Origin: an uncultured Porphyromonadaceae bacterium
Lineage (GTDB): Bacteria; Bacteroidota; Bacteroidia; Bacteroidales; Muribaculaceae
NCBI GenBank assembly: GCA_900548705.1
Contig: URLF01000068.1
Location: 1-13,767, forward strand
Direction: 5' to 3'
DNA length: 13,767 nucleotides
Positions 1 through 6,106 of this stretch are shown in pieces. The translations under genes were made by a program, and so were the position numbers. The notes below the pieces were generated by a model. It did no database searches, was not told the DNA's origin, and saw nothing but the letters and a program-made list of their open reading frames with translations. Positions within the stretch are counted from its first letter, which is position 1; each line of letters starts with the position of its first letter.

Positions 1-441
1 ATGCCCGCGAGAGTCGAGGAGGTGCGCCACGCCAAGGAGGAGGGGGTGAAATTCCTCACCCTGCACAATCCGGTGGAATACCTGGCCGATGAGACAGGAC
101 GCGTCAGGGCAATGCGCCTGCAGCGTATGGAACTCGGCGAGCCTGACGCGTCGGGTCGCCGTTCGCCGCAGCCTGTCGAGGGGGACATCACCGAGGTCGA
201 GGTCGACGAGGTGATTGTCAGCGTCGGTGTCTCCCCCAACCCACTGATTCCAGACTCCATTCCGGGACTGGAGGTGACGCGCCGGGGCACAATCGTGGCC
301 GATGAGACGACCCTTGAGACCACCATTCCGATGCTCTTCGCCGGAGGTGACATCGTGAGGGGCGGGGCAACCGTCATCCTCGCCATGGGTGACGGCCGCA
401 AAGCCGCCGCCGAAATGGACAAGAAAATTCGCAATTCATAA
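1..441 (+). CDS. gltA: NADPH-dependent glutamate synthase-type oxidoreductase, C-terminal fragment
   Basis: This is the C-terminal 146 residues of a pyridine-nucleotide/FAD oxidoreductase of the homotetrameric glutamate synthase (GltA) / GOGAT small-subunit family. The true start lies upstream of the window, and the ATG at base 1 is most likely an internal methionine. Recognisable family features are MELGEPDASGRRSP in the NAD(P)-binding region, VIVSVGVSPNP, and the closing FAD-contacting segment FAGGDIVRGGATVILAMGDG followed by RKAA. Family members pass electrons from NADPH for the glutamine + 2-oxoglutarate to glutamate reaction; close relatives are the NfnB/SudA-type ferredoxin:NADP oxidoreductase subunits, and a C-terminal fragment cannot separate these. 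The next gene, ilvA, starts 32 bases after the stop, so co-transcription is likely. The family call is firm; the exact member is not. Confidence 0.88.
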   Translation: MPARVEEVRHAKEEGVKFLTLHNPVEYLADETGRVRAMRLQRMELGEPDASGRRSPQPVEGDITEVEVDEVIVSVGVSPNPLIPDSIPGLEVTRRGTIVADETTLETTIPMLFAGGDIVRGGATVILAMGDGRKAAAEMDKKIRNS

Positions 442-473
442 GACATACCGTCCGTAATCATCAACTTACAGTT

Positions 474-1673
474 ATGGAAGAACTGACAATCGGCGAGATA
501 TACCGCGCCCAGATGGTGCTGCGCGATGTTGCGCGTCACCCCAAAATCATTGGTCCGACACAGCTTTCGGAAAGCTGCCGCATATACCTGAAACCGGAAA
601 ACCTGCAACACACCGGGGCTTTCAAGCTCCGTGGAGCGTATTATAAAATTTCCCAGCTCACAGAGGAGGAGAAGCAACACGGCGTAATCGCCTGCTCAGC
701 CGGTAACCACGCCCAGGGAGTTGCCCTCTCCGCCACCCAGAACGGCATAAAGTCGCTCATTTGCCTGCCTGCAGGTGCGCCCATCTCTAAAATCGAAGCC
801 ACCAAACGACTCGGAGCAGAGGTGTGTCTGGTTCCGGGAGTCTATGACGACGCTTACGCCAAGGCCCTGGAGCTGAAGGAGGAGAAAGGTTACACCTTCG
901 TCCATCCATTCAACGACCCCAAGGTAATCGCCGGTCAGGGCACAATCGGCCTGGAGATACTTGAAGAGATGCCTGAAGTCGAGGCGATAGTGGTGCCTGT
1001 CGGAGGTGGCGGCCTTATTGCCGGAGTGGCGTTCGCCGTAAAGACCCTGCGCCCTGACATCAAGGTCTACGGAGTACAGGCCGCCGGTGCGCCCTCTATG
1101 GCCGAATCGATGAAGCAGCGCGAGAGGGTGCATCTCGACTTCGTGTCGACCATCGCCGACGGCATCGCGGTCAAGGAACCGGGCGACCTCACCTACGAAC
1201 TGTGTGAGAAATATGTCGACGAGGTTGTGACGGTCAATGACGACGAGATAGCCGCCGCCATCCTCGCACTTATCGAAAAGCAGAAACTTGTCGCCGAGGG
1301 AGCCGGAGCGACAGCCGTTGCAGCGGCGATGTTCGGCAAGCTTCACATCGACGGCAAGAAGGTGGTCTGCCTTGTCTCGGGAGGCAATATAGATGTCAAC
1401 ATCCTCAGCCGAGTGATAAACCGTGGCTTGCTCAAGAACGGCCGACTCTGCCAGCTCGAGCTGGAAGTGCCAGACAAGCCCGGTACACTCTCCCAGGTGC
1501 TGAAAGTAGTCGCCGACCATGGCGGGAATGTGCTTTCCGTAAGCCATGAACGAGTGTCAGCCGCCTCGCAGATCAACTCCTGCACCCTCCACCTCGAACT
1601 GGAGACCCTTGACAACAGCCATGTCGAGAGGCTCAAGGCAGCGCTGGTGGAAGCCGGATTCCCGGTAGTCTGA
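474..1673 (+). CDS. ilvA: Threonine ammonia-lyase (threonine dehydratase) with C-terminal ACT domain
   Basis: A 399-residue PLP enzyme of the cytoplasm that deaminates L-threonine to 2-oxobutanoate and ammonia, the entry step to isoleucine synthesis or a catabolic step. The PLP lysine is K51 in HTGAFKLRGA. The substrate-loop motif SAGNHAQG is at residues 75-82, the glycine-rich phosphate-binding loop VGGGG at 176-180, and VSGGN near 301-305. An ACT-type regulatory domain follows from about residue 326 (QLELEVPDKPGTLSQVL). This is the roughly 400-residue single-ACT form, shorter than the E. coli IlvA layout with its larger regulatory domain. The ACT domain suggests allosteric control, but the effector cannot be read. 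The start at 474 gives a normal family N-terminus. It sits between the glutamate-synthase-type gene and glutaminase with gaps of 32 and 59 bases, consistent with a nitrogen-related operon. Confidence 0.95.
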   Translation: MEELTIGEIYRAQMVLRDVARHPKIIGPTQLSESCRIYLKPENLQHTGAFKLRGAYYKISQLTEEEKQHGVIACSAGNHAQGVALSATQNGIKSLICLPAGAPISKIEATKRLGAEVCLVPGVYDDAYAKALELKEEKGYTFVHPFNDPKVIAGQGTIGLEILEEMPEVEAIVVPVGGGGLIAGVAFAVKTLRPDIKVYGVQAAGAPSMAESMKQRERVHLDFVSTIADGIAVKEPGDLTYELCEKYVDEVVTVNDDEIAAAILALIEKQKLVAEGAGATAVAAAMFGKLHIDGKKVVCLVSGGNIDVNILSRVINRGLLKNGRLCQLELEVPDKPGTLSQVLKVVADHGGNVLSVSHERVSAASQINSCTLHLELETLDNSHVERLKAALVEAGFPVV

Positions 1674-1732
1674 TGCCGGTCACCGGTGGTCTGACAGCCT
1701 GAAAACAACCAACCTTAAATCCCCCTGATACC

Positions 1733-2695
1733 ATGTCACGTCTGATTACCCGGCAGGAAATAGCCGAGGCCGCCGAGAGCGCCTACACGATGGCGCGTGT
1801 CGACAACGGCGGACATAACGCCCATTACATACCCTATCTGGCCAACGTCCCGTCAGACCTATTCGCCCTGACGGTGACACTGGCCGACGGGGAGGTGTTC
1901 AGTTTCGGAGACGACGCATACCTCTTCGGCATAGAGTCGGTCTCGAAAGTGGCCACGGCCATACTTGCGATGAAACAATGGTCGCCCGAGATGGTGCTGC
2001 GCAAAATAGGCGCGGATGCCACCGGGCTTCCGTTCAGCTCTATATTCTCGATTCTGCTTGAGAATGACCATCCTTCCACCCCGCTGGTAAACGCCGGCGC
2101 GATTTCGACCTGCTCGATGGTCAAGCCGCTTGGCAATCCGGTAGGGAAATGGAAAGCGATTGTGGACAACATGGTCTCACTCTTCGGGTCTGAGCCGTCG
2201 CTTATCGACGAGCTTTACCGCTCGGAGTCTGACACCAACTACAAGAACCGCTCGATGACCTGGCTGCTGAAGAAGCATGACCGGCTGTATGACGACCCGA
2301 TGATGAGCCTCGACCTCTACACCCGCCAGTGTTCACTCGGGGTCACCTGCCGCCAGCTCTCGGCGATGGCGGCGACAATCGCCAACGGGGGCATCAACCC
2401 TCTGACGGGCCAACGCGCCTTCCCGGAGGAGATTTCCCCGAAAATCGTCAGCATGATGGCATCGGTGGGATTCTACCAGCACACCGGCGACTGGATGTTC
2501 TCCTCCGGGCTACCGGCTAAGACCGGAGTCGGGGGTGGAATCGTAGGTGTCCTGCCCGGTCTGCTCGGCATAGCCGCCTTCTCTCCCCGTCTCGACCAGG
2601 CGGGCAACTCGGTCAGGGCGCAGGCCGCTATAAAACAGTTCATGCAGACCCTCCAACTCGGGATTTACAACTCCACTCAGGTCGAACTGGGCTGA
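1733..2695 (+). CDS. glsA: Glutaminase A
   Basis: A 320-residue glutaminase of the serine-dependent, beta-lactamase-fold family; it hydrolyses L-glutamine to L-glutamate and ammonia in the cytoplasm. The catalytic Ser-x-x-Lys pair is S69 and K72 in GIESVSKV. The substrate-binding Asn is N120 in PLVNAGAI, and the glycine-rich KTGVGGGIVGVLPG segment lies near the C-terminus, as in other family members. The family signature HYIPYLANV occurs near residues 31-39. The length is normal and no key residue is missing. It starts 59 bases after ilvA with no visible promoter in the gap and is followed by a T-tract terminator, so it is probably the last gene of the upstream operon. Together with the glutamate-synthase-type gene it suggests control of the glutamine/glutamate/ammonia balance. 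Confidence 0.95.
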   Translation: MSRLITRQEIAEAAESAYTMARVDNGGHNAHYIPYLANVPSDLFALTVTLADGEVFSFGDDAYLFGIESVSKVATAILAMKQWSPEMVLRKIGADATGLPFSSIFSILLENDHPSTPLVNAGAISTCSMVKPLGNPVGKWKAIVDNMVSLFGSEPSLIDELYRSESDTNYKNRSMTWLLKKHDRLYDDPMMSLDLYTRQCSLGVTCRQLSAMAATIANGGINPLTGQRAFPEEISPKIVSMMASVGFYQHTGDWMFSSGLPAKTGVGGGIVGVLPGLLGIAAFSPRLDQAGNSVRAQAAIKQFMQTLQLGIYNSTQVELG

Positions 2696-2703
2696 AACAG
2701 GCC

Positions 2704-2730
2704 GGAATTCCCCCCGAATCCAACTTTTTT
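2704..2730 (+). terminator. Probable Rho-independent terminator after glsA
   Basis: A short hairpin (2704-2706 and 2708-2710 pairing with 2716-2721, one bulged A at 2707, five-C loop) begins 8 bases after the glsA stop. A run of six T follows at 2725-2730, with more AT-rich sequence beyond. The stem is only 6 bp, so strength is uncertain, but position and T-tract fit. Confidence 0.5.
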
Positions 2731-2763
2731 ATATAATTTTCTTGATTTTTCCGACATAAAGCA

Positions 2764-2792
2764 TTGATATAAGGTTTTTTTTGCTAACTTTG
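2764..2792 (+). promoter_or_regulatory. Bacteroidota-type promoter for the histone-like gene
   Basis: TAACTTTG at 2785-2792 matches the Bacteroidota -7 element TAnnTTTG exactly. A TTG at 2764-2766, 18 bases upstream, can serve as the -33 element. It lies in an AT-rich stretch after the glsA terminator and would give a leader of roughly 80 bases before the ATG at 2882. Confidence 0.7.
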
Positions 2793-2881
2793 CCAAGAAT
2801 CATCGCAAATGGAACCGGTAACTACCGTATCCGAGTCCCTCACGCATCTGAAAAATCCTTAATATCCAACACAGTAAGACA

Positions 2882-3058
2882 ATGAAAGAATTAGTTGAAA
2901 AGGTAGCTTCCCTCTATGAAGCTTTCCAGAAAGAGGCTCAGGCCCAGCTCGAAAACGGCAACAAGGCCGCCGGCACCCGTGCCCGCAAGGCTTCCCTCGA
3001 AATCGAGAAGGCCATGAAGGAATTCCGCAAGGCTTCCCTCGAAGCCGCCAAGGCATAA
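2882..3058 (+). CDS. Histone H1/Hc1-like small basic DNA-binding protein
   Basis: A 58-residue lysine- and alanine-rich ORF that reads as a single amphipathic helix-forming protein, starting MKELVEKVASLYEAF. It contains NGNKAAGTRARKASLEIEKA and then the partly repeated KEFRKASLEAAKA. This matches the small histone H1-like (Hc1-type) proteins that are common and well conserved in Bacteroidales; their likely role is binding or compacting nucleoid DNA. It has no enzymatic motifs. It stands alone as a transcription unit: its own promoter about 90 bases upstream and a strong hairpin right after it. Codon use is dominated by a few preferred codons (GCC, AAG, CTC), as expected of a highly expressed gene. 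The nucleosome-like function is family-level inference. Confidence 0.85.
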   Translation: MKELVEKVASLYEAFQKEAQAQLENGNKAAGTRARKASLEIEKAMKEFRKASLEAAKA

Positions 3059-3081
3059 GCCCAGCATCACGACCGCTTTTC

Positions 3082-3124
3082 AAGGGCGGGAACCCGGTCT
3101 GCAACATTCCGGATTCCCGCTCTT
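3082..3124 (+). terminator. Strong hairpin, probable terminator of the histone-like gene
   Basis: A 16-position stem pairs 3082-3097 with 3109-3124, with one G-T wobble (3085/3121) and one mismatch (3093/3113), around an 11-base loop. It starts 23 bases after the stop codon. There is no long T-tract after the stem, only CTCTTGA, so it may act as an mRNA 3' end stabiliser as well as a terminator. Confidence 0.6.
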
Positions 3125-3189
3125 GATACGCAGAGACCTCCTCCTCGCAATGGTCCAAGTCTCCTAACCCCACTCCTACCCGCCACAAT

Positions 3190-5406
3190 ATGACCCAGAT
3201 GATGATGAAGCCCGACGAGAACCTACGCAGGGCTTGGGATTTCGTTGAACGCACAGGTGTCAGCATTTTCCTCACCGGAAAAGCCGGCACCGGAAAGACC
3301 ACATTCCTGAAAGAGGTGATGAAAAACAGCGCGAAGACCGCCGTTGTCGTCGCGCCCACAGGTGTGGCGGCCATCAACGCCGGAGGGGTAACCATACATT
3401 CATTCTTCCAGATTTCCCCCGCGCCATACATTCCCGGCGCGGAGACCCGCGACAACTACGCGTTCTCGAAACACAAGCTCAGGGTAATCAGGTCAATCGA
3501 CCTGCTGGTAATCGATGAAATCTCGATGGTCAGGGCCGACCTGCTTGACGCCATCGACAACGCCCTGAGGAAATACCGCCGCGACTCCCGGCCATTCGGT
3601 GGTGTGCAGCTGCTGATGATCGGAGACCTCCAGCAGCTTGCCCCGGTGGTCACACCGCGCGACGAGGAGATTCTGCGCGACCATTATTCCACCCCCTATT
3701 TCTTCGGGAGCCGCGCCCTCAGCCAGATTCCCTATGTCACAATCCGCCTGGAGAAGGTGTTCAGACAGCAGAACCTCGACTTCGTGGAGCTGCTCAACCA
3801 TGTCCGCGACAACCGCCTTACCGACTCCGACCGCCGGATGCTCAACGGACGCCTGAACCCGGCCTTCATCCCCGACAAGGAGAGCGGCTACATCCGTCTG
3901 ACCACCCACAACTCATCCGCCGACAGCTACAACGAGAACCAGCTGCGCAAGCTCCCCTCCAACCCCGTGAGATACAGGGCGCAAATCAAAGGGACCTTCC
4001 CCGAGCTGGCCTACCCGACCGCCGAGGAGCTTGTCATCAAGCCGGGAGCCCAGGTGATGTTCGTCAAGAACGACACCGCCGCCCGCGAGTATTACAACGG
4101 CCTGATAGGCCATGTCGTGAGAGCTGACGACCACAGCGCCACCATCCGTGTCCCCGGCCGCCAGACCCCGATAGAGGTGACACCCCAGGTCTGGGAGAAC
4201 TCGAAATACAAGGTCAACGAACAGACCAACACGATAGAGACCGAGGTGCAGGGGACATTCACCCAGATGCCGCTGCGCCTGGCCTGGGCCATCACCATCC
4301 ACAAAAGCCAGGGACTGACATTCGACCGGGTGATCATCGACGCGGGAGCCTCCTTCGCCCCGGGACAGGTATATGTGGCCCTCAGCCGATGCCGCACCCT
4401 TGAAGGGCTGGTATTGGCCACCCCCATCGCCGAAAACGCCCTGCGCCCCGATCCCGCCGTGGCCGAATACATCCTCCATCAGGCCGAAGCCGCCGAGAAA
4501 AGCGTCGGGATGCTCGAAGGGATAAAGGGGGACTACTACCGACAGTTGCTGACCGAGCTGTTCACCTTCCGCGACATCGCCACCCGCGAGGAATCACTCT
4601 CGCGTCAGGTCTATTCCAACTACCGCCACAGCTACCCCGGGGAGAGCGCCGACCTTGAACGTATCGCCCGCGACCTGCGCAGCCGTGTCATCGAGGTCTC
4701 CGACAAATGGACAGCCCTGATACTGACCAGCCCTCTTCAATCCCTCACCTCCGAGGAATTCCTCCTGCGTGTCCGCAAGAGCGCGGTCTACTTCTACAAT
4801 ACCCTGATCGAGGTTTTCGGCAATGTCATCCAGCGTTGCGAGAAAATCAAGACCGACAACAAACGGGCCAACAGCCGTGTGGCCGAACTGACCCTCGACC
4901 TCAAGCAATCGGTGCTGGCGCGGCTCTACCTGCTGCGCGACATCAACGAATACGGCTACACCGTCTCCAACTACCTCGGCTCAAAACAGCAGGCATGGAT
5001 GAAGGCCACCCGCGACCCAGCCGAGGAGGCCAAGGCGCGACGCCGCGAAGAGAAGGAGTCACAACGAAAAGCCAAAGCCAAGGAACGCGCCACCCGCCAG
5101 CCACGTCCCGCCAAGGAATCGACCTATGACATCACCTACCGCCTGTTCCGTCAAGGTCTTTCACGCGAGGACATCGCCCGCGAACGCGGACTGACCACCA
5201 CGACCATCTCAAGCCATCTGCTGAAATTCATCCAGAACGGCACCCTGACAGTCGAGGAGGTGTTGCCTGCTGTGGCCATCAACGCCATCACCTCCGTCAT
5301 CACCCGTCTCGGCACGGAGGCCGGTTACACCGCCCTGACCGAAGCCCTCCCCGGCATCGACTACAACGACATCCGTATGGTTCTCGCCACCCTCCCCAAG
5401 GCGTGA
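3190..5406 (+). CDS. PIF1-like DNA helicase (AAA/SF1) with C-terminal helix-turn-helix domain
   Basis: A 738-residue superfamily 1 helicase related to PIF1/RecD2. Walker A is GKAGTGKTT at residues 30-38. Walker B is LLVIDE at 105-110, and motif III is GDLQQLAPVV at 145-154. The C-terminal helicase motifs are TIHKSQGLTFDRV near 369-381 and QVYVALSRCRT near 393-403. A coiled, charged linker rich in Lys/Arg/Glu (about 610-643) leads to a C-terminal helix-turn-helix (about 645-735, SREDIARERGLTTTTISSHL) of the HTH_40 type often appended to Bacteroidota helicases of this class. It probably acts in DNA repair, replication or G-quadruplex unwinding; the exact substrate is unknown. Several in-frame ATGs cluster at the start (residues 1, 4, 5, 6), so the start is uncertain by a few codons. 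It has its own 3' hairpin and no obvious link to the RiPP cluster downstream. Confidence 0.9.
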   Translation: MTQMMMKPDENLRRAWDFVERTGVSIFLTGKAGTGKTTFLKEVMKNSAKTAVVVAPTGVAAINAGGVTIHSFFQISPAPYIPGAETRDNYAFSKHKLRVIRSIDLLVIDEISMVRADLLDAIDNALRKYRRDSRPFGGVQLLMIGDLQQLAPVVTPRDEEILRDHYSTPYFFGSRALSQIPYVTIRLEKVFRQQNLDFVELLNHVRDNRLTDSDRRMLNGRLNPAFIPDKESGYIRLTTHNSSADSYNENQLRKLPSNPVRYRAQIKGTFPELAYPTAEELVIKPGAQVMFVKNDTAAREYYNGLIGHVVRADDHSATIRVPGRQTPIEVTPQVWENSKYKVNEQTNTIETEVQGTFTQMPLRLAWAITIHKSQGLTFDRVIIDAGASFAPGQVYVALSRCRTLEGLVLATPIAENALRPDPAVAEYILHQAEAAEKSVGMLEGIKGDYYRQLLTELFTFRDIATREESLSRQVYSNYRHSYPGESADLERIARDLRSRVIEVSDKWTALILTSPLQSLTSEEFLLRVRKSAVYFYNTLIEVFGNVIQRCEKIKTDNKRANSRVAELTLDLKQSVLARLYLLRDINEYGYTVSNYLGSKQQAWMKATRDPAEEAKARRREEKESQRKAKAKERATRQPRPAKESTYDITYRLFRQGLSREDIARERGLTTTTISSHLLKFIQNGTLTVEEVLPAVAINAITSVITRLGTEAGYTALTEALPGIDYNDIRMVLATLPKA

Positions 5407-5426
5407 GCCTGCCCCCGCCAGTCTCC

Positions 5427-5461
5427 CCTCCCGAAACTTCCAAAAGATAGTTTTCGGGAGG
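5427..5461 (+). terminator. Probable terminator after the helicase gene
   Basis: A 10-bp perfect stem, CCTCCCGAAA (5427-5436) with TTTCGGGAGG (5452-5461), has a 15-base loop and is followed by CTTTC. It lies 20 bases after the helicase stop and separates that gene from the AT-rich leader of the peptide cluster. Confidence 0.6.
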
Positions 5462-5720
5462 CTTTCACAAGATTCATTGTAGCCTCTTTGTCAACAATCC
5501 ATTACAAACACCCACATTCCATAGCATAAAAACAAATAATTGCATATTCACATTTCGCAACCATTATTTCCAAAATTCCAAATTTTAATTAAAATAATTT
5601 GTATTTTGCTTTTATTTACACTATCTTTGCGATGCAGTTAGTTTCACTCCGACATCGAACAGGTGTGTTTCTTTCTTCGATAATCAGTTCCATTTATATT
5701 CACTTTTAAAAACAGGTCTT
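5462..5720 (+). other. AT-rich intergenic region carrying the cluster promoter and leader
   Basis: The 314 bases between the helicase stop (5406) and the precursor start (5721) hold no convincing ORF. After the helicase hairpin the stretch becomes clearly AT-rich. It holds one promoter match (5598-5629) and then a leader of about 85 bases. Within the leader, ATCGAA (5654-5659) and TTCGAT (5676-5681) form a weak 6-bp inverted repeat. I saw no invertible-promoter repeats or transposon ends. Confidence 0.6.
5598..5629 (+). promoter_or_regulatory. Bacteroidota-type promoter of the RiPP cluster
   Basis: TATCTTTG at 5622-5629 is an exact match to the -7 consensus TAnnTTTG. TTTG at 5598-5601 lies 20 bases upstream and fits the -33 element. 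It is the only such pair seen between the helicase and the precursor gene, and no comparable element appears in the short gaps farther down, so it probably drives the whole peptide cluster. Confidence 0.75.
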
Positions 5721-6014
5721 ATGAAAAAAGACAATCAGATGGCTCGTATCGAGCAATTCATCGGGCAACTCCAGACCCCCGAGTCAAAGGACGCAGTCAT
5801 CCTCCTCGACTCCGAAATGGATTCTAAAAGAGGCGCAAATGATGCGACAAATGACTTCCAAAATTGCATAAATTGTAGAAACTATCTACCTTCTGCGTGT
5901 GGAGACAATGGGAAAACATGTTCTAATTACGATGGAGCATGTGGCGGTTCTTCCAATGGAGAATTTTGCTTCAATGAAAAAGCCGATGCCACCAACCAAA
6001 CCATCGATTGTTGA
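5721..6014 (+). CDS. Putative cysteine-rich RiPP precursor peptide with double-glycine-type leader
   Basis: A 97-residue peptide that I do not recognise as a named family. Residues 1-39 look like a leader. ILLDSEMDSKRGA (27-39) aligns with the C39-peptidase leader consensus LSxxELxxIxGG: Leu28 at -12, Glu32 at -8, Met33 at -7 and Gly38-Ala39 at -2/-1; Lys36 at -4 is atypical. Cleavage there would release a 58-residue core with seven cysteines (49, 52, 60, 67, 74, 83, 97), the last one C-terminal. The core is rich in Asn, Gly, Asp and Thr, and lacks Trp, Val and His. It contains the tandem unit C-x-N-Y...A-C-G...N-G-x-x-C (52-67, 67-83), bracketed by two DATN-x4-C segments (41-49, 89-97). Downstream genes encode a SPASM radical SAM enzyme and a C39 exporter, the expected partners. 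The start at Met1 is chosen for position; Met7 is an alternative. The coding sequence is more AT-rich than the flanking housekeeping genes. Confidence 0.8.
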   Translation: MKKDNQMARIEQFIGQLQTPESKDAVILLDSEMDSKRGANDATNDFQNCINCRNYLPSACGDNGKTCSNYDGACGGSSNGEFCFNEKADATNQTIDC

Positions 6015-6040
6015 TTCCAACATCACTCCATTAACCTAAT

Positions 6041-6074
6041 CACTACACTCTCCACCAAAACGGAGAGTGTAGTG
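6041..6074 (+). terminator. Perfect 13-bp hairpin between precursor and first barrel gene (attenuator or stabiliser)
   Basis: CACTACACTCTCC (6041-6053) pairs perfectly with GGAGAGTGTAGTG (6062-6074) around an 8-base loop, 26 bases after the precursor stop and 32 bases before the next ATG. No T-tract follows, and no promoter is visible before the next gene. A partial terminator or mRNA-protecting hairpin that keeps precursor transcript above that of the enzymes is the likeliest reading. Confidence 0.6.
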
Positions 6075-6106
6075 TGCGGTATTAACATTTGCCAATAACA
6101 CTTGTC

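Noticed and set aside
696..1547. Long minus-strand ORF (283 codons) opposite ilvA
   Set aside because: It lies wholly inside a well-conserved gene and its translation resembles no protein family; long antisense frames are expected in GC-rich coding DNA.
1662..1694. Twelve-base near-repeat (CCGGTAGTCTGA / CCGGTGGTCTGA, 21 bases apart) spanning the ilvA stop
   Set aside because: Probably a small local duplication at the gene end; no regulatory meaning is supported.
2859..3455. Minus-strand ORF (198 codons) across the histone-like gene and the helicase start
   Set aside because: It overlaps two supported + strand genes and a terminator hairpin, and its product is Arg/Gly/Pro-rich without domain features.
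3913..4479. Minus-strand ORF (188 codons) opposite the helicase
   Set aside because: Shadow of the conserved helicase motifs on the other strand; no start signal or recognisable product.
5721..6014. The 7-Cys peptide as a ferredoxin or metallothionein
   Set aside because: Cys spacing lacks CxxCxxCxxxC or dense CxC motifs, and the leader-like N-terminus with maturase and PCAT neighbours fits a RiPP precursor better.
6089..6106. TTG start upstream of the first barrel gene
   Set aside because: It would add six residues before a normal signal peptide; the ATG at 6107 gives a standard N-terminus.
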